Source: Merluccius polli (Eukaryota > Chordata > Actinopteri > Gadiformes > Merlucciidae). From it: a stretch of 64,000 bases of DNA. Shown in pieces: positions 21,278-32,040 of the stretch (position 1 is the stretch's first letter; every line of letters starts with the position of its first letter). A program made the translations under genes and the position numbers. The stretch is taken from contig JAOPHQ010001773.1 in NCBI GenBank assembly GCA_030340625.1, positions 1 to 64,000 on the forward strand, read 5' to 3'. Below the pieces are notes generated by a model, which saw only the letters and a program-made list of their open reading frames with translations, ran no database searches and was not told the origin of the DNA.

Positions 21278-22345
21278 CGCTAGACCTACTGTGGCCCGCG
21301 CAAAGACATTGGTTATTGTTATTAATTGTTACAAAATAAAGGACACAAATGGCTTTTATTTTGTAGCAAGCGTTTTGTAGCGTTGACGTAAGCATACATT
21401 TGTGAAAATAACAAAAACGCTGGACAGCGCCCGTGGTTCGATCCCCGGGAGGGGAGACATACAGTCGAATCTGATAGATTGGTTGTAGGAAGTAACCACT
21501 GAGCTAAACCAGCGCACTGACGTCTGGTGGCAATGTTGTATTTAAAGTGCATATATACCGTGCAAACTGTTCTCATTTACAAAAAATGTGCTGGTGCTTT
21601 TATGGAAAGTGTGCTGTTTAGATACATTTGCAAAGTTATTAACATGGCCATATTAGGGACTGGGAACATAGGGTTCATCGCTAGACCTACTGTGGCCCGA
21701 GCAAAGACAGTGGTTATTGGTATTAATTGTTACAAAATAAAGGACACAAATGGCTTTTATTTTGTAGCAAGCGTTTTGTAGCGTTGACGTAAGCATACAT
21801 TTGTGAAAATAACAAAAACGCTGGACAGCGCCCGTGGTTCGATCCCCGGGAGGGGAGACATACAGTCGGTTGTAGGAAGTAACCACTGAGCTAAACCAGC
21901 GCACTGACGTCTGGTGGCAATGTTGTATTTAAAGTGCATATATACCGTGCAAACTGTTCTCATTTACAAAAAATGTGCTGGTGCTTTTATGGAAAGTGTG
22001 CTGTTTAGATACATTTGCAAAGTTATTAACATGGCCATATTAGGGACTGGGAACACAGGGTTCATCGCTAGACCTACTGTGGCCCGAGCAAAGACAGTGG
22101 TTATTGGTATTAATTGTTACAAAATAAAGGACACAGACGGCTTTTATTTTGCAGCAAGCGTTTTGTAGCGTTGACGTAAGTCTAAAATTACGAGAATAAC
22201 AAAAACGCTGGACAGCGCCCGTGATTCGATCCCTTTTACCAGAGGATCATTAGCGGTCGGAAGTAACCTCTGAGCTAAACCAGCGCGCTGGTGCAGAGTG
22301 GCAAGACATCTTATATTTCATGAAAACTGTTGTTGGAGTTTATAC
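21278..22345. repeat. Tandem triplication of a tRNA-like repeat unit (about 390 bp)
   Basis: Three direct copies start at 21278, 21679 and 22066 (spacing 401 and 387 bp), all beginning TCGCTAGACCTACTGTGGCC. Copies 1 and 2 are nearly identical except for a 14-bp block missing from copy 2; copy 3 is more diverged and truncated near 22345. On the minus strand each copy has TAGCTCAGTGG (box A-like) followed by GATCGAACC (box B-like), bracketed by GCGCTGG and CCAGCG, so the core resembles a tRNA-derived SINE head. A degenerate fourth core lies at about 22690-22775. Confidence 0.75.
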
Positions 22346-22397
22346 GTCATTCGAAAGTGGGTTGTGCATTTGGACAGTTGTCCAAAATAAGCCTACT

Positions 22398-22458
22398 ATC
22401 TATATCTATATCTATATCTAGATAGATCGATAGATCGATAGATCGATAGATAGATAGA
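22398..22458. repeat. (TATC)n/(GATA)n microsatellite
   Basis: TATC units change over to GATA/GATC units at about 22420, giving an inverted simple repeat. The sequence after it (22475-22560: CCACATTACCACGGATAACC, then GTGGCGACATCTGG) is related to 32090-32165, a dispersed repeat of unknown type. Confidence 0.85.
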
Positions 22459-22773
22459 GTAGCCAGTGCCCACATTACCACGGATAACCTACGTTTACGT
22501 GTATCAAATGGACCTGGAGTGTGGCGACATCTGGTGTCTGCTTCAGAAACTCAATCTGGTTTACTGTCTGTTTTGTTTCGACCACCAACCCAGTCGTTGA
22601 CAGCGGAGTCCAACTGGTTCTGTGAAAGACAGTTGGTTATTGCTATTATGTATATGTCTGCTGTTTGGGAAGCACACCATGACATTTGCAATATTGAAAC
22701 GCTAAACAGCGCCCGTGGTAAGATCTCAGTTACGAGATGAATCTGTAGCTTTGATTGGAAGTAACCACTGAGC

Positions 22774-23860
22774 TAGTCTCTCATATCCAGACCTATCTCC
22801 ACACTGTGTTTTAGCCAGACCTATCTCCACACTGTGTTTTAGTCTCTCATATCCAGACCTATCTCCACACTGTGTTTTAGCCAGACCTATCTCCACACTG
22901 TGTTTTAGTCTCTCATATCCAGACCTATCTCCACACTGTGTTTTAGTCTCATATCCAGACTTATCTCCACACTGTGTTTTAGCCAGACCTATCTCCACAC
23001 TGTGTTTTAGTCTCTCATATCCAGACCTATCTCCACACTGTGTTTTAGTCTCTCATATCCAGACCTATCTCCACACTGTGTTTTAGTCTCTCATATCCAG
23101 ACCTATCTCCACACTGTGTTTTAGTCTCTCATATCCAGACCTATCTCCACACTGTGTTTTAGTCTCTCATATCCAGACCTTTCTCCACACTGTGTTTTAG
23201 CCAGACCTATCTCCACACTGTGTTTTAGTCTCTCATATCCAGACCTTTCTCCACACTGTGTTTTAGCCAGACCTATCTCCACACTGTGTTTTAGTCTCTC
23301 ATATCCAGACCTTTCTCCACACTGTGTTTTAGCCAGACCTATCTCCACACTGTGTTTTAGTCTCTCATATCCAGACCTATCTCCACACTGTGTTTTAGTC
23401 TCTCATATCCAGACCTATCTCCACACTGTGTTTTAGTCTCTCATATCCAGACCTATCTCCACACTGTGTTTTAGCCAGACCTATCTCCACACTGTGTTTT
23501 AGTCTCTCATATCCAGACCTATCTCCACACTGTGTTTTAGTCTCTCATATCCAGACCTATCTCCACACTGTGTTTTAGTCTCTCATATCCAGACCTATCT
23601 CCACACTGTGTTTTAGCCAGACCTATCTCCACACTGTGTTTTAGTCTCTCATATCCAGACCTATCTCCACACTGTGTTTTAGTCTCATATCCAGACCTAT
23701 CTCCACACTGTGTTTTAGTCTCTCATATCCAGACCTTTCTCCACACTGTGTTTTAGACTCATAGCCAGACCTATCTCCACACTGTGTTTTAGTCTCTCAT
23801 AGCCAGACCTATCTCCGCACTGTGTTTTAGTCTCATAGTCAGATATCTCCACACTTCAGA
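22774..23860. repeat. 38/28-bp minisatellite derived from a MITE end
   Basis: About 30 tandem units of TAGTCTCTCATATCCAGACC followed by TATCTCCACACTGTGTTTT, plus a shorter variant starting AGCCAGACC. The unit matches the first 40 bases of the element at 37533-37802 (TAGTCTCGCATAGACAGACC). The stretch right after the array, about 23855-23985, matches the rest of that element (GGAGAAAGGTCTGG, ACCAATCACAATC, GGCGGCGCTAAGCCCAGGAT). The array is therefore an amplified element end still joined to its body. Confidence 0.9.
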
Positions 23861-24339
23861 GCTGGAGAAAGGTCTGGTTGACCCACTATCATTCTGGCAT
23901 AGGAGGGAAAACGCTCCGTCTAGTTTTTATTTCGTTAACCAATCACAATCGTCTTGGGCGGCGCTAAGCCCAGGATGCAGCAATGGTGCCCTTGCAAAAT
24001 AGTGTCGGTAGGGGGACATGTTTTGGTGGAGCATGTGGGGAGGCGAACCCTGGCATTAAAATGGCTAAATCCCTGCAAAAGACAGATAAAACAGTAAAAG
24101 ATGTGTGTCGACTATGCAACACAACTTTTATTAGTAAGATGGCAGCACGCTAGGTTGCATGTGTGTTTGTCTCTCTGTCTGTCTCAGTTTTTTTGCTTTT
24201 ATGTCTGATTTGTCGTCATTTTTTTTCTGCATCACGTACTACTAAGCACACTGGATTATAAATGAAATAATTTTAAATCGAATACGGACTACGTGGATAC
24301 TGAAAAGTAAAAACTAAGGAAATCCACCCAGGCTCTACT

Positions 24340-24680
24340 AGCATCTCAAGGCTCTGCTAGCTTCTCCTCCAGGCCCCAGCAGCACAGCTAGGCCCAGGAG
24401 TAGCCCATGCTGGAGCAGCAGCAGCTAGCATATACCCTCCAGCCACCTGCCTGACCTGCTAGCATCTAGCCACCTGTATGACCTGCTAGTATCCAGCCAC
24501 CTGTATTACTTGCTAGCATCTATCCACCTGCATGACCTGCTAGCATCCAGCCTCCAGCTACCTGCATGACCTGCTAGCATCCAGCCTCCAGCTACCTGCC
24601 TGGACTACTAGCATCCAGCCACCTGTATTACCTGCTAGCATCTATCCACCTGCATGACCTGCTAGCATCCAGCCAGAGTT
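24340..24680 (+). repeat. 27-bp repeat in the gag-like region of the DIRS element
   Basis: Degenerate tandem units CCTGCTAGCATCCAGCCACC plus TGTATGA, some lengthened by CTCCAGCTA. Probably an expanded proline/serine coding repeat of the gag-like gene, now with stops. Confidence 0.8.
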
Positions 24681-25003
24681 TAGGCCCGGTGTCCTGCTAC
24701 AAGAACCACATCAGAGTCAGGACACTCGAAAGGATGCTCCCCTGTTAGGTTACCTTATTATCAGGAGGGGAATAATGATCAACCCGATAATCTCTCTCCT
24801 TATGCACGAAATTTCCCTTTTGGAAGTGATGAGCAGTCTGATGGCACTGCTGGGTCAGAACAGCTCAAATCCCCGCAATTTGGGGGGGCTTCCAACCCTA
24901 GCAACACAGGTGACAGTGAGCCCTTAGCCATGGACATAATCTCAAAGGTGATGAATGTGGCAAAATTGTAGGGCTCAATGTTCCAATTGAGGCTCCAACT
25001 CCA

Positions 25004-25851
25004 GTGGATGGATTTTGGGCAGGCATCTCCCAATCCCAGCAATCAGTTTATGTTCCTGTGGCTGGAGATTATTTGCAGATGCTCAAGAAGGTGTGGAACC
25101 TCCCTAGTGGGGCGCCTCAATACAATGCAGGCTGCAGGAGACTGACTAAGGTCCTGCTCCCTAGATTGGAATGGAGGATATGCCTCCAGTGGAGCGGGAA
25201 ATAGCAGCCTTAACATCTCTGGGTCCAGACTAGTGTGACTGCTAATCCACGCTTTCCAGTGAAAGAGTGCAGTAAGACTGGCCGATGGGTGTGTTGGACT
25301 TACAATGCAGCCACACGAGCAGCAATGCAGGCAATGCACTTGCCATTTTGTTGGCAGCTGACCAGGACACCAAGAGCTTAATAGATTCTGCCTTTGTCAC
25401 TCATTCCCAGCTTACAAGGGACATTGGCGCAACTATGTCATCTGCCATGATGGCACAAAGGCAGATTTGGTTAGCACAGACATCTCTGCCAGAAAATATT
25501 AGGAGAGAGCTTACCAACATGCTGATTGTGCCAGCACAAGTGTTTCACCCTGACTCCCAGGGTGTGTTGGATAAGGCTGAACAGTCTCAGTGTACAATAG
25601 ATTGTGTTCAGCACACATTTAGCAGGGCCACCTTTGCCAGGTATAGACCTAGGGGCTCCCAGCCTCTGCACCAATCCTCTTGGGCTCGTCAAGGGCCCTG
25701 GGTGTATGTCAGGCAACAGGGTGCAGTGTTCTCGGCCTCTGGTGGTGGTACCAGACAGCCATCACAATGTCGGCGAGGGTTCCAGCCCCACCCCTCTGGT
25801 ACAGATGCACCCCCCCAGAGGTCCAGGGCCTCAGGGGGGGGTGCCGCTTAG
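25004..25851 (+). pseudogene. DIRS gag-like ORF remnant
   Basis: Two overlapping open segments (25004-25204 and 25285-25851) carry the conserved C-terminal half of a DIRS gag-like protein. Recognisable pieces are DYLQMLKKVWNLP, QSLIDSAFVTHSQLTRDIGA-type sequence and a glutamine and arginine-rich tail (RASGGGAA at the end). Frameshifts separate them, so no intact product is expected. Assignment rests on the neighbouring DIRS RT and recombinase remnants. Confidence 0.55.
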
Positions 25852-25899
25852 GGGTGTGTGGACGGCCACCCCACACCCTTCATTCCCAGCTATGCCTGG

Positions 25900-27268
25900 A
25901 CAGCTGGGAAGAAAGAGTGTCAGACCCGTGGGTACTGGCTGCAGTATCAAAAAAAAAATCAGTTTTGGCGGTGTCCCCTTCCTTTTTCTGGGGTCCATAT
26001 GACCATGGTCAGGGTGCCCAGTCCAGGCTCAGGTCTTGGCCGAGGAGATTTTAACCCTTCTGCAGAAGGACACCATTGTGGTAGTAGGATGAACAGCTTG
26101 CTGACTTTTACTCCACGTATTTCCTCATGCCGAAAAAATGGTGGATTGTGTCCCATCTTGGACCTAAGGTGGTTAAACGCCTTCATAAAGATATTGCCTT
26201 TCAAGATGCTGAACACAGATCAGCATCAGGTCAGATCTTGGAATCTATAGAAAAAGGGGAGTGGTTCACTTCCATAGATCTACAAGATGTGTACTTCCAC
26301 ATGCCCATCTGTCTAGACCACAGACCCTTTCTTTGTTTTGCCTTCCAAGGACAAGCCTACCAAGGTCCTGCCATTCAGCCTTTCCCTCTCACAGGGGTGG
26401 GCTGGGAACAAAATTCGGCCTGGGCAATTTTCTCCTGGACCGGCCCACAACAGGGACGTCGACCGACGGGGGGTGGATGCGTGATTGTTGACGGGGGGGG
26501 GGGGGTGCGCGATTGTTGACGGGGGGGGGCGATCGTAGCGCACCCCGGACCTACGACCGACGTATTATGACAGTCCTGGACCGGCCCAAAAATAATAATA
26601 CACAAAATAAAAAATACAAAATAAAACAAAAAAATAATTACGGCCGGCCGGCTCGGCCTGAAATCGTCCGGCCATTCGGGGGCCTCCCGATGGCCAGCCC
26701 ATCCCTGCCCTCTCACCATAGGTGTTTACCAGGGTGGTGGGTATCGGGGATAAAAATCCTTCCGTATTTGGATGACTGGCTGATTTCTGCTCCATCTCTC
26801 AGCCAAGTCGTAGAGGACACAAGGAAGGTGACCTCACATATACAGCCCTTGGGTTTCAAGGTGAAAATAAGGAAAAGCAACCTTGATCCAAGACAGCAGG
26901 CAGTTGTTGTGGGACTCACAATGTCAGCATCCCTCACCCCTCAGAGGGTGATGAAAAATCTAGCCCTCCTGGACCAATTCCGTCTCGGCAGGGAGTTAGA
27001 GATGGTCCAGTTTCAAAAGACTCTTGGGCATGATTTCAGCCGCATAGGCTGTTGTTCCTTTGGGCCTTACAAGGTACTGTTAATAGCCCCCTGGTGGCCA
27101 AGGAGGCATTGGTTTCCAACGCTCCTTCGCTTGGTTCACGGTCAACCTTGGGCCCTGCCATTCAGGGTGGACCTTCTCTCCCAGGCAGAGGGTCCGATAT
27201 GGCACCCCAAACCAGCCGTCCTGCAGCTCTGGGCTTGGCCTCTTCTCAGTTCCTCTCTCCAGGGTTAG
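25900..27268 (+). pseudogene. DIRS reverse transcriptase/RNase H remnant
   Basis: RT blocks are visible in three frames: ILDLRWLNAFIKILPFKMLN (about 26155-26215), GEWFTSIDLQDVYFHMPI (26261-26315), and the catalytic ILPYLDDWLISAP at about 26756-26790. This is followed by TSHIQPLGFKVKIRKSNLDP. The YLDD core is intact but the frame changes several times, and a 316-bp hAT MITE splits the domain between the IDLQD and YLDD blocks. Downstream WHPKPAVLQLWAWPL corresponds to the end of the RNase H/linker region. Non-functional. Confidence 0.75.
26392..26707. mobile_element. hAT-type MITE inside the DIRS RT
   Basis: Terminal inverted repeats CAGGGGTGGGCTGG (left) and its near-complement CCAGCCCATCCCTG (right) are flanked by a perfect 8-bp target duplication, CCCTCTCA at 26384-26391 and 26708-26715. 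Interior 316 bp includes G runs, GTGCGCGATTGTTGACGG blocks and an A/T-rich stretch; no ORF. TIR sequence and 8-bp duplication are diagnostic of hAT. Related sequence occurs inverted at about 44280-44375. Confidence 0.92.
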
Positions 27269-28290
27269 ATGAGGCTGTCCTGAGGACCATAGTTAATGCC
27301 AGGGTTCCCTCCACTCGTGCTAACTATGACCAGAAGTTGAGGATGTTCTCTGCATGGTGCCATAATAGGCAGGAAGATCCAGCCACTTGCCCCAGCCAGC
27401 TGGTTCTCCACATTGTTCAGTCACTCTTGGACTCAGAAAGGGCGACTCGCACTGTTAAGGTGTACACTGCCACTATGTCTCTCTTTCATGAACCAGTGGG
27501 GGGTGTTACAATGGGGAGACTTCTCTTAGTGTCTCAGTTCATTAAAGGAGCATAACTCCTGCAACCGGGGAGGGCCCTCAGAGCTCCATTGTGGGATTTC
27601 GCTTCGGTGCTAATATCCCTGACTAAAGCTCCTTATGAACCCATAGAGCAGTCCAACCTTAAGTTTCTGTCTCACAAAACAGCTTTCCTCTTGGCTATAT
27701 GTTCTGCCAAGAGAGAGAGTGAGTGAGTTACATGCTCTGTCTGTAAGTGAGGAGTGTTTGAGATGGAAGGTTGATAACATAGGTGAGTCGCTCTGGCCAA
27801 AATCCCTCATTTTTGCCTAAAGTGGTAAACCCTCAGACGGGTTGAGAGTGGTTGAGATCAGCGCACTTCTGCTCAATCCGGCTCTCCCACAGGGAGATGT
27901 AGGCCTACTTAGTTTGTGTCCAGTGACTAAGGGCTTACATTGCATGCACTCTCTGAGAGGCTCACACTGTTATTTATCTGTTTCAATGATAAAAAATGGT
28001 CTGTGTCTAAACAGTGTTTATCCCATTGGATTGTTGACACTATCTCTGAGGCCTAATTCAGGCAGAACCTCCCAGTCCCGGGTAACCTGGTAACTCACTC
28101 CACCAGAAGTGTGGCCACTTACTGGGCCCGCTTTAAAAAGTGTTCCTCTTTTGGAGGAACCCGAAAGCAACATGTGCGGCAGCAACATTTTGTGCTCCCT
28201 TTTCAATTTTCTAGAGTGAATGTGGCATCCGTGCGCCATTGGGTTCCACCATTCTGCTCTCAGCTGCTGGGCGAGGATGTGAGGTAGTTG
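27240..28290 (+). pseudogene. DIRS tyrosine recombinase remnant
   Basis: The N-terminal part is open at 27240-27555: AVLRTIVNARVPSTRANYDQ, then KLRMFSAWCHNRQEDPATCP, as in DIRS recombinases. The central and C-terminal parts (to about 28290) are broken into frames; TRSVATYWARFKK-like sequence can be read near 28105-28140. Catalytic residues cannot be placed confidently. Confidence 0.65.
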
Positions 28291-28632
28291 AGTCCTCCGT
28301 TCTTCACGACCTTGATGGTACTAGTCATCCAGGGTGAAGACCGTGGTGACGGTCTGAGTGAGGTCGAAATAGATTGTAAGTTATGACTATAGCTATGGAT
28401 CTATGAGACCGAACAATGACCGTCACCCTCTCTTGTCATTAGGAATGGGCAGAGACGGTCCAGGTAAGAGGAGGAGGCTTGGCCACCTGGGGGCTCTTAT
28501 GGGCGGCGAGCCACGCCTCCTAAGGTCAGTCACATGACTTTGTTTATATATGGTCTCGAGGATAGGTAGATGATGGCATCATTCAAGGTAAAGTCTGTGG
28601 TGGTCATCGTTCGGTCTCATATCCATAGTTAT

Positions 28633-29182
28633 TGTCCTGTTTTCACTTATTTCAGTTTACTTAATCCCGTTTTGTTTCCCTGTTTTGTCATTCACTCTCC
28701 TGTCATTTCAGCTCAGCCACTACCCCCTGCCATGTATGATATCACCTTGATTGCCCACACATGCAGCTCATTACAACCTCATTGTAATGAGGTTGTTCAC
28801 CAGCATATATACCAGTCCATTTCCCTTTGTTCTCTGCCAGATCGTCTTGTTTTTACTTCCAAGCTTTCCCGCGTTATCCTGCATGTTATTCTTTGTCAAT
28901 GAACTCTGCCTGTCTGATTACTCTGCCTATGTATGACCAACCCTCCTCATTGGAATTGTTTGCCTGCCTGCCTGCCTGCCTTATTGAAACCAACCTCTCT
29001 GCCTGCCCTAACTGATGACGTCTATCTCCCTGCCCCATATCTGTGCTGTTACCCTGTTTGATTGATTGCCTGGTTTATGATACTGCCTGTAAATCAATTA
29101 CTGAGTAAAGAACTTTTGCGTTTTACTCCTCTGTTCTCTGTGTCGTACTTTTGGGTCCACACCGCCTGTTCGAGTCAAGTCG
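28633..29182 (+). repeat. 5' LTR of decayed Gypsy element
   Basis: Starts TGTCCTGTTTTCACTT after the target duplication and ends at AGTCAAGTCG. Matches the 3' copy in many long blocks (GTTTACTTAAT, CAGTCCATTTCCCTT, TACTCCTCTGT) but with numerous substitutions, so the insertion is old. Confidence 0.75.
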
Positions 29183-29187
29183 ATCTG

Positions 29188-29610
29188 GCCATTATCGACC
29201 CAGCCAACTTCACGGCATGGAGAGGGGTTTTGGCTTCCCAAGAGCAGTGCTTGGGATCCCATGAAGAGATGCTGAAGTCTCTCCTCGACCAGGTGGCACA
29301 AATCTCTACTCAGCTGACCGCCATCCGCCATGATCAGACTCAGAAGAGAGGGCTGCTTCCACCTCTTCGGCTGTTCCTGTCACTCCAGCGGTCTCTGCTG
29401 CGGAGCCTCACATTCCCACCGGCTAAGTACTCCGGCGACCCTAACACCTGCCGTGAGTTTCTTACCCAGATTAATTTGGCGTTTATCGCTCAAATGTCTC
29501 GATTTTGCAGTGAGCGCCAGCTATCCAGTCCTTTTCCACGTTTGCGGAAGTTCATCTCATCTTGTCTGTTAAAAGCCAGGGCTCACCAGTCATCCAGAGG
29601 GCGCTGGTGA
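29188..29610 (+). pseudogene. Gypsy gag remnant
   Basis: An open stretch gives FPPAKYSGDPNTCREFLTQI preceded by heptad-like ASQEQCLGSHEEMLKSLLDQ, the usual start of a Sushi-like gag with its coiled coil. It runs out of frame soon after ALMSRFCSER-type sequence. No zinc knuckle is found downstream. Confidence 0.65.
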
Positions 29611-29844
29611 GCCGTACCTCAACTGATAAAAGACCCTCCCGACCCTTACACCATGCTCAACTCCACTACTCTGGAGAGGTCCTCCTCGACTCAGGGGCTT
29701 ATGGACATGTCTCTGACCTCTCAGTTTGGGGTGGCCAGGGAGACTCTACCTGAACCCATCCACACCACAGCTCTCAACAGCCATCTCATCTGCTGGGTTA
29801 CCCACAGGATGGTCCCGGTGTTCATGGGAATGTCAGGTAATCAT

Positions 29845-31120
29845 TCTTTGATTACCGAGGCCTCAACGACATCACAGTAACAAACAGGTACCCACTCCCT
29901 CTCATATCGTCTGCATTTGAGCTATGGCAAGATGCCACTGTCTTCACCAAGCTATATTTCCGGAATGCCTATCACGTGGTGCACCAAGCTATATCTCCGG
30001 AATGCCTATCACGTGGTGAGGATCAAGGAGTGGGATGAGTGGAAGACTGCCTTCAACACCCCCAGTGGCTATTACCAATACCTAGTGAAGGTATGGTTAT
30101 AGTTTATATCTATCATATGACCAATAATTAGGGTCATACTAATCTTGGTGCCTTTCTGCTTAAGTATAACAGAATCATGAGATATAAGCAGAGGCATATA
30201 ATTATAAAAGCAACTCCTCATAATCAGAATGAGTACGTTGTTGGTGACATGTGTAGAGTAGATAGTGTGAGGTCAGATGATGGCGAAAAACAGGCAGGCT
30301 TGTTGCTGTACGTGTAAAGAATCTTGTAGATAATGCCCGGAGGCAACAATCTGGCGCTGGAGCCAGACACCACAAGGAGGAGAAGAAGAAGACAGCCCTT
30401 TATGACGTTTTCACTGTTCGTGTATATAACATCCTGGGTCAGGGATAGGTGGAAGTGCAGACTTCGTGAACTGACACACACACTTTGTTGTTCTGTCAGG
30501 GAAACATAGTTGGGCCCAGATATCTGTAAAACTCTGCACATTATACTGGTGTTAACAATAAAACTGATTATTTCTTAAAGCTAAACAACTTCTTCTATCG
30601 CTTCATTAAAAGAACATGCGTGAGTAAGGGTTTCATTTTTAGTTTGAAACTGCTTCACACAACAATAGTGATGCCGTTCGGGTTGCTAAACGGTCTTTCA
30701 GGGGTTGGTTAACGACATGTTACATGACATGCGCAATGTTTTCGTGTTCGTATTCCAAGATGACATATTAATCTTCTCTAAGTCCATGGATGAGCATGTA
30801 CTACATGTACACAGAGTCCTTCAGAGACTCCTTCAGAACTAACTATGTCAAGGCAGAGAAATGTAAATGACATGCATCTGAAATATCCTTCCTGGGTTTC
30901 ATAGTGTGTCCGGGCAGCATCCAAATGGACTTGGCCAAGACCAAAGCTGTCGCCAAATGGCCCACTCCTGCCACGTGCAAAGACCTCCTACGCTTCCTGG
31001 GATTCGCCAACTTCTACAGGCATTTCATACGGAACTACAGCTCCGTAGCTGCTCCCCTCATCTCCCTGTCTGTCCAGTTTCAGTGGATCGTCGCCACTGA
31101 ACGCACCTTTGTGAGTTAAA
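29845..31120 (+). pseudogene. Gypsy RT remnant split by an insertion
   Basis: RT blocks DYRGLNDITVTNRYPLPLIS (29850-29910) and EWDEWKTAFNTPSGYYQYLV (to about 30090) precede an insertion. After about 30670 the MPFGLLN block and a degraded active-site region follow. The last piece (30904-31119), LRFLGFANFYRHFIRNYSSV, is the RT-RNase H junction. A tandem duplication of about 44 bp around 29950-30010 repeats the FRNAYHVV codons. Non-functional. Confidence 0.7.
30092..30662. mobile_element. Unidentified insertion in Gypsy RT (LTR-like)
   Basis: About 570 bp with no RT homology lies exactly between two consecutive RT blocks. It begins near TGGTTATAGTTTATATC and contains AATAAAACTGATTATTTCTT followed by a C/T-rich stretch near its right end, as in the R/U5 part of an LTR. 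A solo LTR is suspected; borders and target duplication are not clear. Confidence 0.4.
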
Positions 31121-31277
31121 GTCTTGTTTCACCTCTGCTCCTGTACTAATTTCCCTTTATCTGCATTAGTTTATCATGGAGGTAAATGCCTTGGACACTG
31201 GAGTGGGGGTAGTTCTTTCTCAGTACTCCACCATGACCATCCTGGCCAGCCTGGAAGCCGTCCCTAGACGGGGGTTC

Positions 31278-32012
31278 TGTTACTTTATCACTTATTGCAG
31301 TTTACTTAATACCGTTTTGTCATTCGCTTTCCTGCAGCTCATTAGTTCACCATACCAGTCCATTTCCCTTCATTCTCTGCCAGATCATGTTCTATTTACA
31401 TCCAAGCTGTGGAGTGTGTGTGGTTGATAGCTGGTTTACAGCCTCACCTGGTCTGAGTAAGACTGATTAGACTCTGGGGCTGGGTGGGGCTGCACACCTG
31501 TGGTGCATGAGCAATCATGGCACCCAGGATAAACCATCAACGCACACACTCAGGAGAGAGCCACTGTCATGGCAACATGTACCATCTACTCAGATGCTAC
31601 CAGCTTGCCTTTTCCAATAAATGGATACTTCTACAACCACCTACCTGTGTCTTGAGTAATCTGCTATACAAACTTTCCTGCGCTATCCTGTATGTTGTTC
31701 TTCGTAAACAAACTCTGCCTGTCTGATTACCCTGCCTGTGTACGACCAACACTGCCTGTTTATCTTGACTCCGGTTTACCTGCCTGCCCCGCATCGAAAT
31801 TGTTTGCCTGCCTTATTGGAACCGACCTCTCTGCCTGGCCTACCTGACGACCTCTCTGCCTGCCCTATATCTGTACTGTTACCCTGTCGGACTGAGTGCC
31901 TGATTTATGATCCTGTCTGTAAACCAATTTACTGAGTAAATAACTTTTTGTTTTACTCCTCTGTCCTCTGTGTTGTGCTTTTGGCTCCACACCGCCTGTT
32001 CGAGTCAAGTCG
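31278..32012 (+). repeat. 3' LTR of decayed Gypsy element, with 260-bp insert
   Basis: Starts TGTTACTTTATCACTT and ends AGTCAAGTCG. Relative to the 5' copy it has an extra 260 bp at about 31409-31668 that ends with AATAAATGGATACTTC and CTTGAGTAATC; this may be a second small solo LTR. Confidence 0.7.
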
Positions 32013-32040
32013 TTAGTTATAGTCATAAGTTACGTTCCAG

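Larger units (their letters stand above)
24060..28630 (+). mobile_element. Decayed DIRS-like tyrosine-recombinase retrotransposon
   Basis: Order of remnants: a gag-like part (about 24.06-25.85 kb), reverse transcriptase (about 25.9-27.05 kb), RNase H region (about 27.05-27.2 kb), tyrosine recombinase-like part (27.24-28.29 kb), then the right terminal sequence with a GACCGTGGTGACGGTC hairpin. Frames change repeatedly. The right terminal repeat is split by a Gypsy insertion and resumes at 32014 to about 32040. The hAT MITE at 26392-26707 interrupts the RT. The left border is not certain. Dead copy. Confidence 0.8.
28633..32015 (+). mobile_element. Decayed Ty3/Gypsy element inserted in DIRS terminal repeat
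   Basis: Related LTRs at 28633-29182 and 31278-32012 (both end CCGCCTGTTCGAGTCAAGTC) flank gag, RT and RT/RNase H remnants. The flanking DIRS sequence is duplicated (TAGTTAT at 28626-28632 and 32014-32020), so the insertion point is exact to a few bases. The coding part is short (about 2.1 kb) and full of stops and frameshifts. A Sushi-ichi type chromovirus-like Gypsy is suggested by the RT and gag wording. Confidence 0.8.

Noticed and set aside
22774..23860. CRISPR-like regular repeats
   Set aside because: Units are contiguous with no unique spacers, the unit matches a MITE end, and the host is a vertebrate.
25680..26054. Overlapping frames of about 125-130 codons
   Set aside because: Shadow frames of the decayed DIRS gag and RT.
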